From Chondrus crispus (lineage: Eukaryota > Rhodophyta > Florideophyceae > Gigartinales > Gigartinaceae): 64,000 nt of DNA. This document shows, in pieces, positions 56,021 through 64,000 of the stretch; within the stretch, counting starts at the first letter, position 1; the number at the start of each line of letters is the position of its first letter. The translations under genes and the position numbers were made by a program. The stretch is taken from the NCBI RefSeq assembly GCF_000350225.1, contig NW_005179044.1, positions 140,789 to 204,788 of the forward strand. Reading direction: 5' to 3'. Under the pieces are notes generated by a model. It saw only the letters and a program-made list of their open reading frames with translations, was not told the DNA's origin and searched no databases.

Positions 56021-57860
56021 GCGAAATGTTGCTCTTCTATGACTGATCGAGGGCGGACGGCGGGGTCAGTATGGTGTTTGAGCTGGCGTGGTATGGGGAA
56101 GAAAGAGGAGGTGCGGGCCCCGGGGGTCGGGTGTGGGGGGAGGATTATGTTTGGGTGGTGGGGGTAGGGAGCGGGGATGGGTACCAAGGGGATACGAAGG
56201 GAGGGCGGAACGGGTGAAGATGGAGGTTTTTTCTTTTTTCGTTTCGACAGGACAGAGGGAGGTGACGTCGTGGGACGGAGGAGCAAGCTTGGGGAATGGT
56301 AAGAAGGGGTCAGGCTGCACGCCGGTGCACATCTCAACGAAGTCGTGCAGCACGTCCTTTGGACGAGCCTGCATGCTCTTCACATAACACGCTCCCCGCG
56401 GTCACGAGCAAGTAGAGCCTAGGAATTATATACGAGCTGAGTCTCCCGGACGCGCTCGTGCACAGATCGTCGCAGATAGGGGCGCCTGGGCGCGCGCTCT
56501 CCATGACGAACATTTCTCTCTCGCGGGCTGTCCGTGTGCAGCGCGCGGCACAGGCGCTGCGGGATGTGATTTATTTCTGTAATAAAGTTATTCATATTCA
56601 TAGATCAGTATGAGGACTCGGGCATACGTGCCACGCCGCATGAGCGTGTGGTAAAAGTGAACCGCGGGCGCTCAGCGAGAGATTCCTTCTTTCGACGATT
56701 CAGTTGTCTTTCGACGAGTTATCCAGCGTCGAGGTGATGTTCAAGCCGTAATCAGCCTGTCATAGATCGTCAAGTAGGTACCATCTGCTGCTGTGCGACG
56801 CGTGATAAGTGCGGCAGTCGGGAAGGATAGGACAAGAGCATATGTGCCGCAATGGAAAAGAGGTACTGCTTCTGAGCATACCGTGGCCAAGAACGAGTGT
56901 ACGAAAGTGTTATGGCAGTGGTGGATGTGGAGTGAGGATATGCCAAGAGCCGCGAATGGCGGAGAGATTTGACATCTGAGGCATGCGTTCGAAGGACAAG
57001 ACATTCTGTAAGAGGAGGGTTGAGGAAGCTGACGAGGCTGAGGTGCGGCCGGAGATGGCATGCTCCGCTAAAGCGCAGATCCACTGGCAGGATGCTACCG
57101 CTTCAATAGTTTTGTACGAGGGTAGAAACGTGTCTGTTTTTGCGAATGTGGCAGGGATTCTGAAAATACTTGTAGGGGAGAGCGCAAGAAGGATGGCTTT
57201 GCGAATACCGCCGGCATGCAACACCCGTAATTAGCGGGAAGAGTTGCCCTTGCTCATGCTCATTAATGGCCCGCCGTCCACGTCCATCTCTACAATCCCC
57301 ACTGCGCCCCTCTCAAGCTGCCCCCTAACGGCACGTTGCTCCGACGTGCATCCGAGCTGCCCCTGCTCTCCAAAATTGATAGCAACAAATCGATGGCGAC
57401 CTGAAAGCATCCCTGACCTGCATCACGGCGAGCTCGGCGGCGAGCTCCAGCGGGCACGTAGAAATCGGAAAGCAGGCGGCTGTGGCCCGGAGAGCATTCC
57501 CCGCTTGCTCCCCGACTGCACGGAGACAACGAGGCAATGGGTGTAGTGCAGAAACGCGCGAAGCGCGTCCACCATCCGCGGTCAACTGGAGGGTCACGCA
57601 CGGATAGGCAAATGTGTAGAATGAAGCGGACACGCGCGGGAGTTTGAAGGTAAAGCGGTAGGCAAGCGGTGAAGGTGGAACGGCGCGGCTCTGAGAAGGT
57701 GTATGCAGAACTGGCCCGTGCTCATACAATCTGCCTCTCACGGGGAACAGTCCCTCGCTCGCCCCCCTCATCCCCCCAACCGAGTGAATCATATGGTAAC
57801 GAATCGCTCTGCGCCTTAGCGAACCCTTTTCCCCCACCCACACCGTCGTCCATAGCCCCG
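56021..57860. other. Intergenic, no supported gene
   Basis: Several frames of 60-170 codons on both strands overlap one another and resemble nothing. A G-rich plus strand with GGGGG runs lies at about 56110-56180. Confidence 0.4.
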
Positions 57861-57863
57861 CTC

Positions 57864-57931
57864 TTTATAAACAGCCAACCCCGCCGTAATAGCTTTCGTT
57901 CCTCTCCCCTCCTCTCCCCTCCTCCCGACGC
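57864..57931 (+). promoter_or_regulatory. Promoter of the GATA gene: TATA box and CT-rich tract
   Basis: TTTATAAAC at 57864-57872, followed about 30 bp later by a pyrimidine tract (CCTCTCCCCTCCTCTCCCCT, 57901-57920, continuing to about 57927). TATA plus CT-rich start region is typical of strongly expressed fungal genes. A three-codon upstream frame (ATG TCA TCT TGA) follows at about 57937. Confidence 0.5.
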
Positions 57932-57989
57932 TCATCATGTCATCTTGACTCCTTTTTTTTTCGTTCTACGATACCACCAACTCTCCAAC

Positions 57990-58073
57990 ATGTTTCCCAC
58001 CGCCTCCCCCCAAACACCGTTCTTCCCTATCGGTTGCCCTACAGAGCCTCCCCCAAACTCCCTCGACGCTTCC
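57990..58073 (+). CDS. Possible first exon of the GATA gene (28 codons)
   Basis: ATG 57990 opens MFPTASPQTPFFPIGCP... in a frame different from the zinc finger. Removing 58074-58129 (GTTGCT...TTGCAAG, 56 nt) would join it in phase 0 to GRSKRMPKG of the main frame. Length and CAAG acceptor fit a short fungal intron, but the donor GTTGCT is weak. Without splicing, this ATG would open an unrelated 88-codon frame ahead of the gene. Confidence 0.35.
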
Positions 58074-58144
58074 GTTGCTCGCTTCACTCCTCCCGCTCCC
58101 AAACCTCTTACCCCCCACCTGCTTGCAAGGGCCGCTCCAAGCGC

Positions 58145-59407
58145 ATGCCCAAAGGGATCATTCGCGTTGTACCCGATGGAACCCCTTGGACTTGTGCCAG
58201 GTGCAAAACCAACATCACCCCCGTCCGCCGTAGCGGATTGGGCGGCGTTGTAACGCTTTGCAACGCGTGCGGCTTGCGCCGCTCCAAAAACATCCGCGCC
58301 GCCCTCGAAGGGGGTATTTCCAAGAAGCGCGGGAAGAAGGGGCCCAACGCCAAGGTCAAATCGAATGAACGCAAGGCAGTTGCGCAGAAAAAGACGTTCA
58401 AGAAGGCTGTTGCGCTGCAGCAACACCGACAAGATGTGCCAGTTGCCAACAATACGAAACAGCCTGGCCGCTTTGTTCACCATGGAAACGACCAACAACC
58501 GAATCAAAACACACCGGCGCTTCAGGAGCAGCCGGCCCGAGTCTCGCAGGCTGCTGGGCGTGTACACTACGTCATTAAGGAGGAGCAATGCGCGACAGTG
58601 GAGCAGACTGCGTATGGCATAGCGCAGCACCAGCTTCCCGCGCATTGGGAAGCACAGTACCAGCCTCCATATGGTTTCCCGGAAGAGCAATCTCCAGCCT
58701 CGGACACTTCATATGAAACTTACGCTATCAAGGATCACAACATCCCGGTAGAGTATTTGCCGGTCACCGCGCAGCACCAGGAGCGGGTATATGGGGAGGC
58801 AATACAAGAGGAGCTCGCCGCAGCGGTCGGCTGGGAAGCCCAGAACAAATGCGTCCCTTGGCCGGTGGCAGGAGGCTACGCTCCCGATGGCCACATCACT
58901 GAAGGCGAGGGTGGAAGCCTACAGGGCAAGGAAATTGGAGTATCACATCTATTTGGATCGATGACGTTGCACGCGAATGTGATGAGGACGCAGGAGATGC
59001 AGGGTGAACATGAGGGCACGCTGGGCGATAGATATGAAGACCAAGTGTGTTCACCAGCACTCCCATTGTCGATGAGCACAGAGAGCGACGAAGTGCTGGC
59101 GGCAATCGCTTGCGGGATGGAGGGTGCTTCGCACATGACGGATGCGCCATCTCCCCTACCGTCGGCGTCGGAGTCGATGGCAGCGGGGTTGCAGCGGTGT
59201 CTACAGAGCATCGCTGGACGAATTGCATCACAGGAACTGATGCTGCACCGCCTGAACGAGGTGCAGTTTCAACTACTCGCCGACGGGAACATTGGAGATG
59301 CGGTGTCACAGGTGCGCCGGGAGATTGCGGGGCTGAGGGACTACGGTCGTGATACGATAGAAGTGATGAGGGGGTTTGCTACAGCTCTGCTTGGCGGAAG
59401 GGAGTGA
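58145..59407 (+). CDS. GATA-type zinc-finger protein (420 aa from this ATG)
   Basis: Probable nuclear DNA-binding regulator. A single GATA finger near the N-terminus (residues about 17-41) has CARC, an 18-residue loop and CNAC, followed by GLRRSKN. In the loop the usual TPLWRR is TPVRRS, so the conserved Trp is absent. A Lys/Arg-rich basic tail follows (KKRGKKGPNAKVKSNERKA) and can serve as DNA contact and nuclear import signal. The middle (about 90-320) is Gln/Pro/His/Glu rich and likely disordered. The C-terminal 80 residues look helical (LQRCLQSIAGRIASQ, HRLNEVQFQLL, REIAGLRDYGRD) and may dimerise. ATG 58145 is the first in this frame; a spliced upstream exon is possible. It is the best supported host gene here. 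Target genes cannot be inferred. Confidence 0.8.
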   Translation: MPKGIIRVVPDGTPWTCARCKTNITPVRRSGLGGVVTLCNACGLRRSKNIRAALEGGISKKRGKKGPNAKVKSNERKAVAQKKTFKKAVALQQHRQDVPVANNTKQPGRFVHHGNDQQPNQNTPALQEQPARVSQAAGRVHYVIKEEQCATVEQTAYGIAQHQLPAHWEAQYQPPYGFPEEQSPASDTSYETYAIKDHNIPVEYLPVTAQHQERVYGEAIQEELAAAVGWEAQNKCVPWPVAGGYAPDGHITEGEGGSLQGKEIGVSHLFGSMTLHANVMRTQEMQGEHEGTLGDRYEDQVCSPALPLSMSTESDEVLAAIACGMEGASHMTDAPSPLPSASESMAAGLQRCLQSIAGRIASQELMLHRLNEVQFQLLADGNIGDAVSQVRREIAGLRDYGRDTIEVMRGFATALLGGRE

Positions 59408-60653
59408 GACGTGGGACCAAGGTTGGAGGAAAAGGCTTTAGTTGTAAGTAATGCGTGCTCATCGTGTGTTTGTCGTTCAGTAAATTTTTTTTGCGTGTTT
59501 CAAAGTGTGCGAAACGGGTGGTGTCGGTAGAGTTTGAAGCAAGAGTGCAGATGCGGCCGTCGCCGCGCTACAGTACGAGCGAGATAGAAGGGTTCGACCT
59601 GAACAGGTGGCGTTCACGCCACCTGCATAGAGCATCGCGAATGGGACATGGGCAACCTATCATTCGTAAGGCATGTGTGCGGGCAGCGGCAGCGAGCGGG
59701 ACGCTGTATCGAGGGACGAGGGAGAAAGGAAAGGGTGGAAGAGGGACGGACGTGGGAGAAGAGTGTCTGAAGAGTGTCTGAAGAGTGTCACGGGCGACTC
59801 ATTGGCATGTTGGCTTGAATGTTTGAAGGTCATTGCAAGAGCGGATGCGAGATTTCAACGTCACAGGAGTGATGGAAAAACTTGGACAAAGACGAGAGGA
59901 ACGATAGAACGATACTGGTACAGTTGCATACATATCATGTATACATACCGATCATAAGGCCAAAAGCCTCCCAGTGCTCCGTGGGGGAGGTTTCGACGGC
60001 TAGATACAAAAAATCGCTGACGCGTCTCTCATCTTGTCAGACTTCGAATAATTGAACAACTGAAGGGGGTTTGCCCTACATTTGGGACAACGCCAAAATA
60101 GCTCGGATATGCAAATTATTTGAAAACAACCGTATGGGGGAGGTGGGGGGGCGCAGCGGCCGCGAGGAAGGGCGCGGCTCTACAGCGCTGGGAGGGGCCG
60201 GCTGTGGACGCGGAGTCGTGCGGTGTGACGCGCACGTGTTGACAGCACGAGCGCGAGTCATAGGCTCACGGCGCAACGGGCGTCACGGGGTGGGGCGCGA
60301 ATTTTGCGATTTCGTGGGAGAGGCGTCGGACACCAGCGACGGCGTCGGTCACCTTTATAATAATATTAAAAACGTCAATAAATGTTGCAGATTTCAATTG
60401 TATGTCGCCAATTTTTACAGCATACATCTACTTTACGGCGCGGGGGCGGGGGGGAGAGAGAGGGGGACGCACACCGTCTTTCAGCCCACAAAAACTGTAC
60501 GCATGTGATTTGGGACGTACCGTATATTTTCATAATCAATTTGAATCCAACACGTCACCCGCCGCCTGGAAACAAGATGACGACGTTGTGCTCTGTAGAG
60601 CATGACGTCATTGTTACTAGAGAAAGTTTTGGAATAATAAAAATAATGGCAAC
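59408..60653. other. Intergenic
   Basis: No supported gene. The block 60498-60606 recurs, strongly diverged, at about 60744-60841 (shared GTACG, CATATATTTTCAT-like, AATT(T/C)GAA, ACGTCA(C/T)CCGC, GAAACA). Confidence 0.4.
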
Positions 60654-60740
60654 ATTATAATAGTATATATGAAATATTTTTTCAAAATATTACATATATA
60701 CTATTATAATTTTGTAATATTTTTTCAAAATATTACACGA
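60654..60740. repeat. AT-rich hairpin with 18-bp perfect arms
   Basis: ATTATAATAGTATATATG (60654-60671) is inverted at 60693-60710. The loop AAATATTTTTTCAAAATATTA is itself a smaller hairpin, and a copy of the loop sequence follows at about 60716-60735. Confidence 0.75.
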
Positions 60741-60741
60741 A

Positions 60742-61411
60742 CAAAGGCTGTACGATTTTCATTAAGGACATATATTTTCATCACCAATTCGAACATTACA
60801 CGTCATCCCGCATTATAGAAACATGATTACTACGTCATGGTCATTCATTTACTGAACGCGGTTGTGCAGTCGTACTGCGTACTGCTGATGCTTTAAAATT
60901 TATTATTAAGGGATGAGCCACCGCCCTAAACGGACAATTAAAAAATTAAAAAAACCCGTTGGCATAAACTATGCGCACTGCAAACAGAATACAAATCCTA
61001 TTGTGGCGCCAATATGCCTATGCCCTTGCGTATTATTCGAAGGACTGGTTCATGCAGGAATTAAAAAAACAGAACTATCTCACACATACCAGCTGATATG
61101 AGTGAATGTATTAAATTATCATACTAAATGCAAGAATCATAACAATTTTACTTCTTTTAACTTGACGATGTTACGGTGGAGGAGTGTAGTTACAATTATA
61201 GAACTTTACCACAATTTGTCTTGTATGGACAAATAAAATCCCCCATTTGTGTAAAAAGTGTATCATGTTTGTTCAACATACGTGTAGGGGTTAAAGGACG
61301 GAACAATGTTCACACGGTACATACCAGTACTCTGACGTAACATGGGGATTACATGTGCAGCATGTGCTTGGGATATTTCCTATACCCATGTCCGAGCAGA
61401 CGCGCGTTCAG
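60742..61411. other. Intergenic
   Basis: AT-rich, no supported gene; short frames only. Confidence 0.4.
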
Positions 61412-61489
61412 GTGGGCTAAAATTAAGCGCAAATTTACTTCGGTCTGACGGTGGGCTGAAATTAAGCGCAAATTTACTTCGGTCTGACG
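61412..61489. repeat. 39-bp tandem duplication (two copies)
   Basis: GTGGGCT(A/G)AAATTAAGCGC...TTCGGTCTGACG at 61412-61450 is repeated at 61451-61489 with one mismatch. Confidence 0.9.
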
Positions 61490-61913
61490 GAGTGCGCATT
61501 GGCTAGAAAAAAATCTGGAAAAATTTCAATGCGCACAGAAAATTGCCGACATGCATCCGACCGCAACCGTTGGCCGGATGGACGTCATCCTCGCTGTCAT
61601 GTCGCGTCATTGATCCCGTTCGTCGCTGTCACGATATCATTCGCGGTTCTCCTATTCACGCCCCTGAATCCCGACGCGCATCTACTGGCTGGCGCTCCTC
61701 GTAACGCGCGTCTATTGGTTCACTACTGATCTCACTTACTCTGTCCGTTCCACTCCTTCCCCCGCCCTGAATGACCACATACTGTATGAGACAATCTCAT
61801 CCGCACGTTCTCTGGAACCACACCGCTCCCCTTCCGTACTCCTGTTGCCCCTCCTCCAACGCGCCCGCCCTCTTACGACTATCCCTATGTTTAGTTCTGG
61901 CGTCAGTTCCCGC

Positions 61914-62320
61914 GGGACGATACGTTTTTGGCACATGTCAGGATCGATACGTAATGACAAAAAACGTATCGTCCAGGCCTGATTCGACGTATGTGCGATT
62001 TTGGTACTGTCTACGGTATATGGCCCAAAACGTATCGTGCCGGGCGGTTTTAACGGCGACAGTTTTCTGGTGGGACGATACGTTTTAGGCCGATTTACAC
62101 GGCGGCACCCCCATACGCGCTGTATTGGCAACATTGCTGTTGGGAATTTCTGACTAAAATTTTGCCGACGGCGGCGCACAGCCAATAAAATGTCAGTGCG
62201 CAAAATTTAGTTTTTGCCGTATGCGATTAGAGGCGCATGAGCAATATTATTAACTTCATATTTTATCACGTACCGTGTCCCTCGTCTGGCAAGATTGTCA
62301 GATGCCCAAAACGTATCGTG
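61914..62320. repeat. Five copies of the motif ACGATACGTTTT in both orientations
   Basis: Plus-oriented at 61917-61928 and 62075-62086. Inverted (AAAACGTATCGT) at about 61961-61972, 62026-62037 and 62308-62319. Copies one and two form a 59-bp foldback with 15-bp perfect arms (GGACGATACGTTTTT / AAAAACGTATCGTCC, 61915-61973). Flanks GGG and GGC/GCC are partly conserved too. No gene is supported around them (61490-62550). Confidence 0.75.
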
Positions 62321-62553
62321 CTGGGTGGGGCAATTACAGCAGGCAGATTTAGTGGCAGGGCCTTATACTGCACTAACAGTGTCCTAATGCGCATGTACGA
62401 ATTACACAATAAGGCATAAGGTAATTAATTTAATTTATTTGAATTACACAATAAGGCGGAGTAATTTATGTCCTGAACATCAAAGCTTTCTAAGTTATTT
62501 ACTGCGCGAAATTGAAAAGCGCCGTATGCAGGTTTCGATGATCGTTGCCTCAA

Positions 62554-63300
62554 CGACGCATTTTGGACGGGTGTGTCAGAGATGCGTTGGGGAGGGATGC
62601 GCGCACGATGCGTTCTGGAGAGGTGCGTCTAAGATGCGAGCTGAGGGGGTGCCAGAATGATGCGTTGGAAGGGGTGCCAGAATGCTACGTTGGAGAGGGG
62701 TGCGCTCGTGATGTGTTCTATAGGGGTGCGCTCATCATTCGTTTTAGAGAGATGCCAGAATGATACGTTCGAGAGGGGTGCTGCCACGACGCGTTCTAAG
62801 GGGGTGCGAGATTGATGCGTTCGGGAGGGGTGCGCCCATGATGCGGTCTGGAGGGGCGCGAGAACAATGCATTTTGGAAGGGTGCCAGAATGATACGTTC
62901 GGGAGGGGTGCGCCCACGATGCGTTCTGAAGGGGTGCGAGAATGATACGTTCGAGAGGGGTGCGCCAATGATGCGTTCTGGAGGGGCGCGAGAACGATGC
63001 GTTTTGGAAGGGTGCGAGAATGATACGTTCGGGAGGGGTGCGCCCACGATGCGTTCTGAAGGGGTGCCAGAATGATACGTTCGAGAGGGGTGCGCCAATG
63101 ATGCGTTCTGGAGGGGCGCGAGAACGATGCGTTTTGGAAGGGTGCGAGAATGATACGTTCGGGAGGGGTGCGCCCACGATGCGTTCTGAAGGGGTGCCAG
63201 AATGATACGTTCGAGAGGGGTGCGCCCATGATGCGTTCTGGAGGGGCGCGAGAACGATGCGTTTTGGAAGGGTGCGAGAATGATACTTTGGAGAGGGCTA
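62554..63300. repeat. 26-bp minisatellite with 130-bp higher-order period
   Basis: Units of 26 bp begin GAT(A/G)CGTTC or GATGCGTTCTG and continue (G/A)AGGGGTGCG. Five different units make a 130-bp block that recurs in register at 62762, 62892, 63022, 63152 and, decaying, 63282. The left part (62554-62761) is diverged. Long repetitive frames open on both strands are a by-product, since 26 is not a multiple of 3. Confidence 0.9.
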
Positions 63301-63665
63301 CTCGCAAGACGCGTCTTGCAAGGGGCCTGAATGGTGCGTTTGCATGTTTCTTTTCTGTTTCAGCTACTTCGGTAGTAGATGGCCGTTACGAAAGCACAAG
63401 TGTAAATTTTGTGGGGTTGTTTGTGTAGTGGAGAAACAGCAAAACGGCACAATTGGTGAGCATAGCAGTTGGATATGGCGCGACGTAGAAGATGTATAAA
63501 TGAATGATTCAACAAAAACGGCGGGTAGTGATCGCACGGGCACATGGAAATGTGAGGATCGCTGTGACATGTGAATGGTTCCGTTTTCGAGAAGATTGAA
63601 GCTTTCTATCGTTGAGAGTTTATTGAAAATGTGGTCCTAATACTGCAGTATGTGAATATCGAAAA
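63301..63665. other. Intergenic
   Basis: No gene or repeat recognised between the minisatellite and the frame at the right edge. Confidence 0.4.
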
Positions 63666-64000
63666 CTACTGGCAGTCCAGTTGGAGAAGACCTTGATGTA
63701 TGGCCCAAGCCAGTGGGAGCCATATTGTCAGAGGCATATCGTCGTTATTCTCGTCAGCGGACTCTATGGATGCATCCGAGAAGATGACGGCTAAGTCCTT
63801 CTCAGTGACCCGGGCCGGGCGGTCACGGAGAACGGAGTTGAAGCGGCAAAGGATTTCGGAAGGGAACAGGTTTTCAGCGATCTGTTGCTGGAAAGACTTC
63901 ATTCGCCAAAGGTTCCAGGCGAGTGATATCATAGGACGTAGATCGCAACGACCGTATTGGCCGAATGTGGGGTGAAGTGGTTGGCCAAGGCAGTGCGAGA
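63666..64000 (-). CDS. Partial open frame running off the right edge, unknown
   Basis: The minus-strand frame is open from the window edge to a stop at 63666, about 110 codons. It includes LHPTFGQYGRCDLRPM, ISLAWNLWRMKSFQQQIAEN and EKDLAVIFSDASIESADENN. The SDAS motif preceded by hydrophobic residues loosely recalls a retroelement RNase H, but the rest gives no support. It may be the C-terminal part of a gene or relic whose body lies outside the window. Confidence 0.3.
   Translation of the reverse strand, partial: SHCLGQPLHPTFGQYGRCDLRPMISLAWNLWRMKSFQQQIAENLFPSEILCRFNSVLRDRPARVTEKDLAVIFSDASIESADENNDDMPLTIWLPLAWAIHQGLLQLDCQ

Noticed and set aside
57325-57843. 172-codon minus-strand frame upstream of the GATA gene
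   Set aside because: No similarity or domain; lies in GC-rich sequence next to a promoter pointing the other way.
62554-63300. CRISPR array
   Set aside because: Units are contiguous 26-mers without unique spacers, and the genome is eukaryotic.
62629-63307. Long repetitive proteins on either strand of the minisatellite (up to 187 codons)
   Set aside because: They arise because the 26-bp units lack stops in most phases. The repeat is not a multiple of three, so peptides drift through frames, and no start, promoter or flanking gene supports them.

Overview
The window is nuclear DNA from a eukaryote, most likely a fungus. I infer this from a GATA-type zinc-finger gene with a TATA box and a CT-rich leader, a C2H2 gene resembling fungal OrsD/RecQ-type proteins, short intergenic spaces and chromodomain Ty3/gypsy elements. 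I cannot resolve the phylum. No rRNA, tRNA, CRISPR array or bacterial operon was seen. About three quarters of the window is mobile DNA. Layout, left to right: (1) 1-12730 is the 3' part of a decayed Ty3/gypsy chromovirus (element A), with gag end, broken pol, a 4.4-kb spacer, a broken antisense gene and a 3' LTR. (2) 12741-15363 holds a decayed DDE transposase (minus strand) between two direct copies of a ~410-bp repeat. (3) 15491-30162 is element B, a 14.7-kb chromovirus with 699-bp LTRs ending TGTAG...CTACA. Its gag (856 aa), pol (1527 aa: protease, RT, RNase H, integrase, chromodomain) and an 817-aa gene on the opposite strand are all uninterrupted. (4) 30163-34549 is a MULE-type transposase gene broken by one stop and one frameshift. 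(5) 34550-48470 is element C, a sister of B with the same plan, disabled by an 8-bp duplication in gag, indels, and nonsense codons in pol and in the antisense gene. (6) 48471-51163 is a minus-strand C2H2/OrsD-like gene cut off at the edge of C's 3' LTR. (7) 51.4-54.8 kb is AT-rich sequence built of duplicated blocks, foldback elements and palindromes. (8) 54.8-64.0 kb is mostly single-copy. It holds one convincing host gene (GATA factor, 58145-59407), a repeated 12-bp motif, a 26-bp minisatellite with a 130-bp higher-order period, and an unidentified open frame at the right edge. The most interesting system is the antisense gene module of the chromoviruses. It lies between pol and the 3' LTR in all three elements and reads toward pol. 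In B and C it is bracketed by direct repeats of the pol end plus polypurine tract, which looks like the scar of module acquisition. One 89-bp stretch differs at about 17 positions between B and C, yet all 29 encoded antisense residues are identical, which is evidence for selection on the antisense protein. The module is also far more diverged between B and C than gag and most of pol, suggesting exchange or a separate history.
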